Assembly: GCA_027038095.1 (NCBI GenBank)
Contig: JALVYA010000211.1
Span: 1-6,732 of the forward strand
Direction: 5' to 3'
Source of the DNA: Archaeoglobaceae archaeon
GTDB lineage: Archaea > Halobacteriota > Archaeoglobi > Archaeoglobales > Archaeoglobaceae
DNA: 6,732 nt
Shown: positions 1 to 5,241 of the stretch, piece by piece
How the letters are laid out: each line of letters begins with the position of its first letter
Numbering within the stretch: the first letter of the stretch is position 1
Program-made: the position numbers and the translations under genes
Notes under the pieces: generated by a model
What the model was told of the DNA's origin: nothing
Database searches by the model: none
Seen by the model: only the letters and a program-made list of their open reading frames with translations

Positions 1-236
1 TAGAAACGGGTAAGTTTGAGTTCGAGACATACCTGTCCAGATCAGAGTTAACAGAATTTCTGAGAGAGCTGGCAAACCAGCTCGAGAAAGGAAACGAGAT
101 TACCGTGAGCACGGACGAGTGGGAGGTAAAGCTCGAGTTCACAGAACCCGTTGAGGTGGAAGTGAGTTACAACGGATATGCCAAAAAGCTCGAATTCGAA
201 ATAGAGTTCAGACAGCGCCCCAAGATAAAACTGTAG
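1..236 (+). CDS. Small acidic protein, amphi-Trp domain-like, 3' part only
   Basis: An open frame enters from the left edge (first whole codon at position 3) and ends at TAG 234-236. It gives the last 77 residues; no start is visible. The visible part is acidic: an F-E-F-E-T strand, a helix starting at S-R-S-E-L and continuing E-F-L-R-E-L-A-N-Q-L-E-K-G, then alternating charged and hydrophobic strands around D-E-W-E-V-K-L and K-L-E-F-E-I-E-F. This helix-then-strands pattern, with the L-x-x-L-A-x-x-L-E-x-G core, is what I know from the small amphi-Trp domain proteins common in archaea, whose function is unknown. The usual C-terminal Trp is not at the end here; a Trp occurs mid-domain instead. 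T tracts and a new promoter separate it from the downstream operon, so it is probably a separate transcript. The family call is by eye. Confidence 0.6.
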   Translation, partial: ETGKFEFETYLSRSELTEFLRELANQLEKGNEITVSTDEWEVKLEFTEPVEVEVSYNGYAKKLEFEIEFRQRPKIKL

Positions 237-243
237 AAAATAA

Positions 244-265
244 TTTTAAATTTTAATTTTTATTT
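244..265 (+). terminator. Oligo-T tracts, probable archaeal terminator of the upstream gene
   Basis: Immediately after the stop of the first gene there are three runs of four T (244-247, 251-254, 257-260) followed by TATTT, with no GC-rich hairpin. Archaeal RNA polymerase ends transcription at such T-rich stretches without a strong hairpin. The position, between a stop codon and a TATA box, supports this reading. It was not tested experimentally. Confidence 0.5.
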
Positions 266-270
266 ACCCA

Positions 271-287
271 CAGAAAAATATAAATAC
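271..287 (+). promoter_or_regulatory. TATA-box promoter of the riboswitch-led operon
   Basis: The sequence AATATAAATA at about 277-286 is preceded by purine-rich CAGAAAA, which fits an archaeal TATA box with a BRE for TFB. With the usual distance of about 25 nt from the box centre, transcription would begin near 305-310. That is just before the first base of the fluoride aptamer at 313, so the promoter and aptamer positions agree with each other. Confidence 0.7.
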
Positions 288-312
288 TACGGGATTTACG
301 CCCTGAACCGTC

Positions 313-358
313 GGGTGATGGCGTCCACCCTACACGGCCAGAGCGCCTGATGACGCCT
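313..358 (+). ncRNA. Fluoride riboswitch aptamer (crcB RNA motif)
   Basis: The RNA folds as the fluoride aptamer. Helix P1 is GGGTG 313-317 with CACCC 326-330 and encloses the 8-nt loop ATGGCGTC (318-325). A second hairpin is GGC 336-338 with GCC 345-347. It is followed by the conserved TGATG (348-352). A five-base pseudoknot joins loop bases GGCGT 320-324 to ACGCC 353-357. Compared with the Thermotoga petrophila aptamer as I remember it, spacing is identical through P1, its loop and the joining segment (the second hairpin is 2 nt shorter), and the fluoride-site nucleotides are present: A318, T319 and G320 in the loop, T351 and G352 in the second motif. Also present are the A318/T348 contact and the A350/T358 long-range pair that locks the bound state. 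The joining segment 331-335 is TACAC rather than the more A-rich form I recall. Fluoride riboswitches normally control fluoride exporters, and some have been seen upstream of genes annotated as formate hydrogenlyase, which agrees with the Hyf-like operon here. Confidence 0.92.
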
Positions 359-382
359 GTTCTGCAGGAGGTGGATGCCTTG
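320..382 (+). promoter_or_regulatory. Translational expression platform: Shine-Dalgarno and its alternative blocking helix
   Basis: The ribosome binding site AGGAGGTG lies at 366-373, six bases before TTG 380-382. Aptamer bases GGCGTCCACC (320-329) can pair with GGTGGATGCC (370-379) over ten consecutive positions, nine Watson-Crick and one G-T. This uses the pseudoknot bases of the loop and most of the 3' strand of P1, so it cannot coexist with the fluoride-bound fold. A second small hairpin, CCTG 356-359 with CAGG 365-368, would also compete with the pseudoknot and with T358. Both block the ribosome site in the unbound RNA, so fluoride should free it: an on-switch at translation. No T-rich intrinsic terminator lies between aptamer and gene. 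The pairings are seen in the sequence; the switching direction is inferred. Confidence 0.7.
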
Positions 383-1327
383 AACTTGCAGTTAGTGAAC
401 ATAATCCAGGTAGCTGTGGTTGTCGTCCTCTCCCCGCTGATGGTGGGAATACTGAAAAAAGCTGAGGCAATGGTTGAGTCGAGAAGAGGTATCAGCGTAT
501 TCCAGCCTTACTACGACCTGGCAAAGTACATGAGAAAAGAGGTCGTCGCCCCGACCAGATCTTTAACGTTCCACTTAGCTCCTGTCGTGGCATTTTCCTG
601 CTACCTGATACTGCCCATGGTTCTTCCGATTGTCGTCGGATACCCTCTGCCGTTCGCACCCATGGTTGACTTTCTCGGCGGCGCGTTTCTGTTTACCCTC
701 GCAGCAATAATTTCAGTGATAGCAGTTACGAGAACCGGAAGCTTTTACACAGCAATTGGAGCGAGCAGAGCTGTTAGCTTTGCCGCTTTAGCTGAGCCGA
801 CGCTGATAATGGTCTTCTTCGGAGTCGCTCTTATAACAAAGACGAACAACCCGTTCATAACGAACAAAGTGCTCTCCACCCAGATACCGTGGATAGTTTC
901 GCCAACGCACGCTCTTTTAATAGTTGCCTTCTTCATGCTTCTGCTATTTGAGACAGGAAAGCTGCCAATCGAGAGCGAGGGACTTTCCGAGTTTGGTATG
1001 CTGGATGAGGGGAAGCTGATGGAGTACTCAGGCATTGAGTACGCCCTGCTCAAGTGGGGTTCGTACATGAAGTCGTTCATACTGATGTCCGTATTCCTGA
1101 ACGTGTTTGCAGTTCCGTGGGGTGTTGCGAGGAGCTGCACAGCAATTTCCGTTGCAACAGGGATAGCTGTGCTATTCGTCAAAATGATTGCCCTTATACT
1201 CGTGTTCGTCGTGGTTGAAGAGATTTTCGCAAAGATGAGGCTTTTCAAAATAATCGACTACCTCGCCGTGTCCTTCATGCTCGCCCTGCTCTCGGTAGTT
1301 TCCTACTTCCTGTTCGGAGGTGTGTAA
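380..1327 (+). CDS. hyfC: Hydrogenase-4-type membrane subunit C (NuoH/HyfC-like)
   Basis: This is the membrane arm subunit that links the redox module to the ion-pumping arm in complex I and group 4 hydrogenases. From TTG 380 it is 315 residues, the usual HyfC length, with about eight hydrophobic segments. Family motifs are visible: R-R-G-I-S-V-F-Q-P-Y-Y-D-L-A-K-Y with K-E soon after (residues about 35-54), matching the QPxxDLxKLxxKE cytoplasmic loop; the G-A-S-R segment near 127-130; and F-E-T-G-K-L-P-I-E-S (190-199) followed by the acidic stretch and L-M-E-Y-S-G (213-218). That acidic loop is the region thought to couple electron transfer to ion movement. I chose TTG 380 over ATG 350 because AGGAGGTG at 366-373 is correctly spaced for it and because ATG 350 lies inside the conserved TGATG of the aptamer. 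It is the first gene of the operon and directly under the riboswitch. The symbol is a family-level assignment. Confidence 0.9.
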   Translation: MNLQLVNIIQVAVVVVLSPLMVGILKKAEAMVESRRGISVFQPYYDLAKYMRKEVVAPTRSLTFHLAPVVAFSCYLILPMVLPIVVGYPLPFAPMVDFLGGAFLFTLAAIISVIAVTRTGSFYTAIGASRAVSFAALAEPTLIMVFFGVALITKTNNPFITNKVLSTQIPWIVSPTHALLIVAFFMLLLFETGKLPIESEGLSEFGMLDEGKLMEYSGIEYALLKWGSYMKSFILMSVFLNVFAVPWGVARSCTAISVATGIAVLFVKMIALILVFVVVEEIFAKMRLFKIIDYLAVSFMLALLSVVSYFLFGGV

Positions 1328-1329
1328 AC

Positions 1330-1956
1330 GTGTTTGCCACGGAAACAGTGGTCGAGTTTCTCGGAATTCTTGTGATACTCGTAACCTTCGAAATCCTGAG
1401 CCAGAGTTACATGAAGCCAATGGTTAACGCCATAGCCATACAGTCGATTCTGCTCTCGATTCTCTTTGCAGTAATAGGGATTCAGAGGCACGCCACCGAG
1501 CTCATGGTGATAGCAGTTCTCACTTTCTCGATAAGAGGTGTGCTTATACCTTCGATAATAAGCTGGGATATAAAAAAGAACCCTATATGGTCTTACAGGG
1601 AGCTTGAGACTATGGTTTCGAGTCTCGTACTTACAGGCGTAATTCTGGCAATAATAGGTTACATAGTTTACAGAATGATTTTCCACACAGTGTTCAACAT
1701 CAGGGGCGGAGCACTTCCAGTCGTACTTCTGCTTCTGAGCTTTCTTATAATAATTGCGAGAAAGAACGCTGTAGCGCAGCTGATAGGCTACATATCCGAG
1801 GAGAACGCTTTGCTTTACGCGAGCGCCCTTCTAAACCTGCCGGTAATACTGGAGGCGGGCGTATTTCTGGATTTACTCGGTATAGCTTTAGCGGGAATAA
1901 TTCTGGCTGCCGAGAAGGAGTACGGCCACGTTGAACTGGAGGAGCTCGTGGGGTGA
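1330..1956 (+). CDS. hyfE: Hydrogenase-4-type membrane subunit E (HyfE, NuoK-related)
   Basis: A 208-residue, very hydrophobic protein, close to the usual HyfE length of about 216. HyfE is the small membrane subunit of hydrogenase-4-like complexes and includes a NuoK-like region; it sits between the HyfC-like subunit and the antiporter-like subunits. The clearest family signature is A-R-K-N-A-V-A-Q-L-I-G-Y-I-S-E-E-N (143-159), the R-x-x-A-x-x-Q-x-x-G-x-x-x-x-E-N pattern. It is followed by L-P-V-I-L-E-A-G-V-F-L-D-L-L with membrane-embedded acidic residues E175 and D181. Helices occupy most of 8-70 and 92-195. The start is GTG 1330, two bases after the previous stop, with GGAGGTG at 1316-1322 giving good spacing. 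The tight spacing implies co-translation with hyfC. The symbol is a family-level assignment. Confidence 0.87.
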   Translation: MFATETVVEFLGILVILVTFEILSQSYMKPMVNAIAIQSILLSILFAVIGIQRHATELMVIAVLTFSIRGVLIPSIISWDIKKNPIWSYRELETMVSSLVLTGVILAIIGYIVYRMIFHTVFNIRGGALPVVLLLLSFLIIIARKNAVAQLIGYISEENALLYASALLNLPVILEAGVFLDLLGIALAGIILAAEKEYGHVELEELVG

Positions 1957-1960
1957 TGAG

Positions 1961-3304
1961 ATGCTGTGGCTTTTGCTGATTTTCCCTCTGGTAGCGTGTC
2001 TGCTGTCGCTTCTACCGTTCAGAAGGCTGAGAGAAGCGATAACCCTCACACTGTCCACGCTAACGTTTGCTCTGTCCGTCTACCTGATGGTAAAGGTCAT
2101 AAAAACAGGGAAAGTTGCAGAAAGTGTTTTCTACGTCGACCTGTATTCAGCCATAATAGTTCTCCTCGTCGCATCAGTGTACTTCCTTTCAGCGCTGTAC
2201 TCGCCGTTCTACCTCAGAAACGTAAAGGAATTTTTCCTGAAAAGAAGGTACTACTACTCCCTGCTGAACGCGTTTGCCCTCACGATGCTCTTCGCTTCTC
2301 TGACACCAAATCTGGGTTTGATGTGGGTCGGTCTGGAGGCAACGACAATAGTCAGCGCACTGCTGATAACGCTGGAAAAGAAGAAGGCGAGCGTCGAGGC
2401 GGCGTGGAGGTACGTGATCGTCGCTTCAGTTGGCCTTGGATTTGCCCTGCTCTCGCTCGTCGTGCTTTACCACTCCTCGAAAACGCTGAACTGGTATTCA
2501 GCCAGATTGCCTGCATATCAGGCAACACTTGCCGCTACGCTGGCGTTAATCGGATTCGGAACGAAAATAGGTTTGTTCCCCATGCACACGTGGCTTCCCG
2601 ACGCACACGGCACAGCGCCACCCCCGGTTAGTGCTATGCTTTCAGCGAGTCTCCTGCCTGTAGCATTCCTGGCGTACTTCAGGGTGTTCTCAATAGCCAT
2701 CAGCAGCAACGCACATGTAGTTGCCGGTATAACAGCGTTTTTCGGAGTTATGACGGCTCTGATGGCCGCTCTCCTCACGATTCCTCAGCAGATATTCAAA
2801 AGGCTTTTTGCCTACTCGAGCATGGACGTCATGGGAATCGCCACGACCGGTATCGCTCTCGGAAAAGAGGGCATACTTGCATCGTTTTTGCTGCTGATAA
2901 TTCACGGCTTTGCCAAGGCCGGTTTATTCTACGGAAGCGGGAACGTTATGGTTTCGTACAGAACCGGGAGAATTGACGACGTCTCCGGACTTCTCAGCTC
3001 TCTAAAGCTGACGGGAATTGCTTTGATACTCGGCTCCCTCGCCGTTACCGGAGCTCCACCTTTTGCGAGCTTTATAGCGGAACTCGTGATACTGGCCTGC
3101 TCCCTCAGAAATCCCGCTCTAACAGCAGCTCTTGCTGCAGCCATACTCATATCGTTTTCCTCCATAAACTACCACGTTACGAAAATGACTTTTGGAGAGC
3201 GCAGAGGCGAAAAAATTCCGGTTTACGCTGAAGCAATACCGTTACTCTCGGCGTTGATTGCTCTGGGCATAAGTTTTGGCGTTCTGGGGGTGTTGCTGAT
3301 ATGA
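1961..3304 (+). CDS. hyfF: Hydrogenase-4-type antiporter-like subunit F (NuoN/NuoM/MrpD family)
   Basis: A 447-residue polytopic protein of the proton-conducting, Mrp-antiporter-like family (Proton_antipo_M), somewhat shorter than E. coli HyfF (about 526). It should form one ion channel of the membrane arm. Key charged residues of the channel are kept: E126 in M-W-V-G-L-E-A-T-T (TM5), K202 in G-F-G-T-K-I-G-L-F-P (TM7), followed by the hallmark M-H-T-W-L-P-D-A-H-G-T-A-P-P-P-V-S-A; K280 in I-F-K-R-L-F-A-Y-S-S (TM8), H315 and K319 in I-I-H-G-F-A-K-A-G-L-F, and E374 in F-I-A-E-L (TM12). I chose ATG 1961 because GGTGA at 1952-1956 lies just in front. An in-frame TTG at 1931 would add ten polar residues overlapping hyfE and is less likely. 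Its stop overlaps the start of the next gene by four bases (ATGA), typical of coupled translation. Confidence 0.9.
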   Translation: MLWLLLIFPLVACLLSLLPFRRLREAITLTLSTLTFALSVYLMVKVIKTGKVAESVFYVDLYSAIIVLLVASVYFLSALYSPFYLRNVKEFFLKRRYYYSLLNAFALTMLFASLTPNLGLMWVGLEATTIVSALLITLEKKKASVEAAWRYVIVASVGLGFALLSLVVLYHSSKTLNWYSARLPAYQATLAATLALIGFGTKIGLFPMHTWLPDAHGTAPPPVSAMLSASLLPVAFLAYFRVFSIAISSNAHVVAGITAFFGVMTALMAALLTIPQQIFKRLFAYSSMDVMGIATTGIALGKEGILASFLLLIIHGFAKAGLFYGSGNVMVSYRTGRIDDVSGLLSSLKLTGIALILGSLAVTGAPPFASFIAELVILACSLRNPALTAALAAAILISFSSINYHVTKMTFGERRGEKIPVYAEAIPLLSALIALGISFGVLGVLLI

Positions 3305-4587
3305 TCTCCGGAGAAGTTGAAGCGAACAGGATTTCAGTGGATGAACTGGAGGACATTGCTAAAAACCGTGATGTTGCTCTTACGGCTTACTTTTGCAGAG
3401 GCGACGAGTGCCTGTACGTCTGGACTGATTACGAGAGGGGACGCACGGAATTCACAGCCACAAAAGAATTTGACCTTCGATCCAGACCGCTATTCCACGC
3501 CCTGTCAGGTGAGATGGACGCTTACCGGCTGAAGTGTCCCGGTAACGACGTAATCAGCCTTCACTACGGGCCACTTACCACTGGACTGTGGGAGGCTGGA
3601 GCGTTTGAAATTCTCACGTACGGTGAGAGAATACTGAACGTTACGCCTGACTTCGGTTACAAGAGGAGAGAGGTGGAAAAGAAGGTCGTGGGTAGAAGAG
3701 TCGAAGAAGCCATATTTCTGATCGAAAGGCTGTGCGGTACGTATTCAGTTGCTTATTCAAACGCTTTCTGTTACGCTCTGGAAAACGGGTGCCCTGAAAG
3801 GGCAGAATACATAAGAGCCATCGCCTTAGAGCTGGAAAGACTTTACAACCACTTTCACGTCATTCAGAGGCTGACGGCAGCAGCATCTCAAAAGGTGGCA
3901 ATTTCTCACTTCTCAGCTCTGGTCGAAGAAATTCTCAGGCTGAACGCGAAACTGTTCCACCACCGCTACGCTTTCGGGCTGAACGTGCCGGGTGGCGTCA
4001 GAAGAAACGTAGACGTGAACATCATCGACAAAAAGCTGGATGCCATCGAAAAAGACTTTGAGGAGCTTGTGAACATCCTCCTGAGTTCGAGAATATTCAT
4101 AGACAGAATTCACAACACGGCCACGCTGAGCAGAGAAGACGTACTGAAGCTGGATTCGATTGGTATCGCAGCAAGAGGGTCGGGCGTTAAAAGAGACGTC
4201 AGGACTTTCGATTCGTTTTACTCAAACGTACCATACAGAGTAATGTGCGAGAGAGACGGCGACTCCCTCGCAAGAACTGTTGTGAGAATTCGCGAAATCA
4301 GGAACTCCATAGAAATTATCAGACACCTTATCAGCGAGTTGCCGCAGACAGCGCTCAAAAGCGAGGTGGAGTGTAACGGCTTCAGGTACGGAAGGGTGGA
4401 AGCAGCCCACGGTGACGTGTTCGTTGCTGTAGAGGTAAAAGATGGCGTTGTAAAGTGGATGGGAATTAGACCCGCTTCTCTCGTAAACTACGTTGCGTTC
4501 ATTCATGCTGTTGAAAGAAACGTATTTACCGACTTTCCATTCGCCATTGAGAGTTTTGGTTTGAGTTTTGCGGATTCAGACAGGTGA
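3301..4587 (+). CDS. hyfG: Hydrogenase-4/complex-I large-subunit homologue lacking the [NiFe] ligands
   Basis: A 428-residue protein of the HyfG/HycE/NuoD family (E. coli HyfG has about 555). The N-terminal part of about 65-80 residues is a short remnant, at the place of the NuoC-like domain. From about residue 86 the large-subunit fold is recognisable: H-Y-G-P-L-T-T-G-L-W-E-A-G-A-F-E-I (88-103), Y-G-E-R-I, then D-F-G-Y-K-R-R-E-V-E-K-K-V-V-G-R (117-132), E-R-L-C-G-T-Y-S (142-149), E-Y-I-R-A-I-A-L-E-L-E-R-L-Y-N-H (169-184) and G-L-N-V-P-G-G-V-R-R (226-235). A catalytic [NiFe] subunit needs two CxxC motifs. Here the first is C145-G-T-Y148, so one cysteine is gone. The C-terminal DPCxxC region reads I-E-S-F-G-L-S-F-A-D-S-D-R and has none. 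The usual GPxH histidine is also replaced (T93). It is therefore most like the Ehr-type, hydrogenase-related complexes; its substrate is unknown. Start ATG 3301 overlaps the hyfF stop, with GGGGGTG at 3286-3292 upstream. No internal frameshift is apparent. Confidence 0.87.
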   Translation: MISGEVEANRISVDELEDIAKNRDVALTAYFCRGDECLYVWTDYERGRTEFTATKEFDLRSRPLFHALSGEMDAYRLKCPGNDVISLHYGPLTTGLWEAGAFEILTYGERILNVTPDFGYKRREVEKKVVGRRVEEAIFLIERLCGTYSVAYSNAFCYALENGCPERAEYIRAIALELERLYNHFHVIQRLTAAASQKVAISHFSALVEEILRLNAKLFHHRYAFGLNVPGGVRRNVDVNIIDKKLDAIEKDFEELVNILLSSRIFIDRIHNTATLSREDVLKLDSIGIAARGSGVKRDVRTFDSFYSNVPYRVMCERDGDSLARTVVRIREIRNSIEIIRHLISELPQTALKSEVECNGFRYGRVEAAHGDVFVAVEVKDGVVKWMGIRPASLVNYVAFIHAVERNVFTDFPFAIESFGLSFADSDR

Positions 4588-4591
4588 GATT

Positions 4592-5233
4592 ATGAGGTGG
4601 ATATTCAGGGGTATTAAAAAGGGCATTTTAACGACGAAGTATCCTGAAGAAAAGCCGGCTTACGACGAAGTGCCGGAAATAGGGTTACCCGTTCCGGATA
4701 AGTGTGCAGATTTTGCTTCTGCAGAAAGCAACTGCCCCACGGGTGCGATAACCAATGCAGTTGATGCAGAAAAGTGCATTTTTTGTGGAAGGTGCGAGGA
4801 CTTCAGATTTAAGAGGAGCAGAACAGTTGAGCTGGCGGAAGTGCGAAAGACTTTGCCGTTCTCGAAATCAATTCACGTATTCGTTGCTGATGTGGGATCA
4901 TGCAACGCCTGCAACAGAGAAGTTGAGATGTTAAACAATCCTTTTTACGACTTTCACAGGCTTGGAATATTCTTTACACCAACGCCAAGACACGCTGACG
5001 TTCTGCTCGTTGTGGGCTATCCGGTGGAAAAGACCGTTAAAGCCCTTCTCGAAGCCTACGACGCCATGCCCGAGCCAAAAGTCGTTGTTGCTGCTGGAAG
5101 CTGTGCTCTGAGTGGTGGTATCTTTGGAGAGGAAGGGATAGACAGATACATCGACGTTGATGTGAGAATTCCCGGCTGTCCTCCACCACCGATTGCTCTG
5201 CTTCACGGCCTTTTGAAAGCGAGCGGGAGGTGA
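4592..5233 (+). CDS. hyfI: Fused ferredoxin-NuoB-like small subunit of the Hyf/Ehr-like complex
   Basis: 213 residues joining two electron-transfer modules that are separate proteins (HyfH and HyfI) in E. coli. Residues about 30-75 are a ferredoxin-like domain: C38, C48-P, then C62-I-F-C65-G-R-C68. In a normal two-cluster ferredoxin the cysteine before Pro joins the opposite CxxCxxC, so C48 with C62, C65 and C68 can hold one [4Fe-4S] cluster. The other cluster's motif has only C38 left and the final Cys-Pro is missing, so one cluster is probably lost. Residues about 95-213 are the NuoB-like domain with all four ligands of the N2-type cluster: C104-N-A-C107 followed by R-E-V-E-M-L, C171 in A-A-G-S-C-A-L-S-G-G, and C196 in P-G-C-P-P-P-P. 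It should pass electrons between a soluble carrier and the large subunit. Start ATG 4592 is preceded by AGGTGA 4582-4587; an in-frame TTG at 4568 lies inside the upstream gene and lacks such a site. Confidence 0.88.
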   Translation: MRWIFRGIKKGILTTKYPEEKPAYDEVPEIGLPVPDKCADFASAESNCPTGAITNAVDAEKCIFCGRCEDFRFKRSRTVELAEVRKTLPFSKSIHVFVADVGSCNACNREVEMLNNPFYDFHRLGIFFTPTPRHADVLLVVGYPVEKTVKALLEAYDAMPEPKVVVAAGSCALSGGIFGEEGIDRYIDVDVRIPGCPPPPIALLHGLLKASGR

Positions 5234-5241
5234 TGTGAGTG
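5226..5241 (+). promoter_or_regulatory. Ribosome binding site that sets the GTG start of the last gene
   Basis: GGAGGTGAT at 5226-5234 is a nearly full complement of the archaeal 16S rRNA 3' end. It overlaps the stop codon of the previous gene and is followed four bases later by GTG 5239-5241, which opens the HyfB-like frame. The nearby ATG 5233 meets a stop at once, and GTG 5235 is in another frame, so GTG 5239 is the supported start. Confidence 0.75.

Noticed and set aside
356..368. CCTG-TTCTG-CAGG inverted repeat as a transcription terminator or operator
   Set aside because: It is only four pairs, is followed by the ribosome site and not by T residues, and overlaps the aptamer pseudoknot; it makes more sense as part of the unbound RNA fold.
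375..377. ATG close behind the Shine-Dalgarno as the start of the first gene
   Set aside because: It is out of frame with hyfC and meets TGA after one codon (ATG CCT TGA).
745..1248. 167-codon open frame on the minus strand inside hyfC
   Set aside because: It is antisense to a clearly recognised membrane protein, shows no family motif and has no promoter or ribosome site of note. The same holds for the other minus-strand frames, such as 5476-5796 and 5888-6163.
1966..2631. 221-codon frame overlapping hyfF on the same strand
   Set aside because: It lies in another frame of hyfF. Its product is rich in Arg, Ser, Cys and His with no hydrophobic pattern, as expected from reading membrane-protein codons out of frame.
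4500..4620. Frameshift explaining loss of the C-terminal DPCxxC of the large subunit
   Set aside because: The other two frames around 4540-4590 show no pair of cysteine codons in a DPCxxC setting, the stop is followed by a well-placed ribosome site and ATG for the next gene, and the first CxxC is also altered, so true divergence is more likely.
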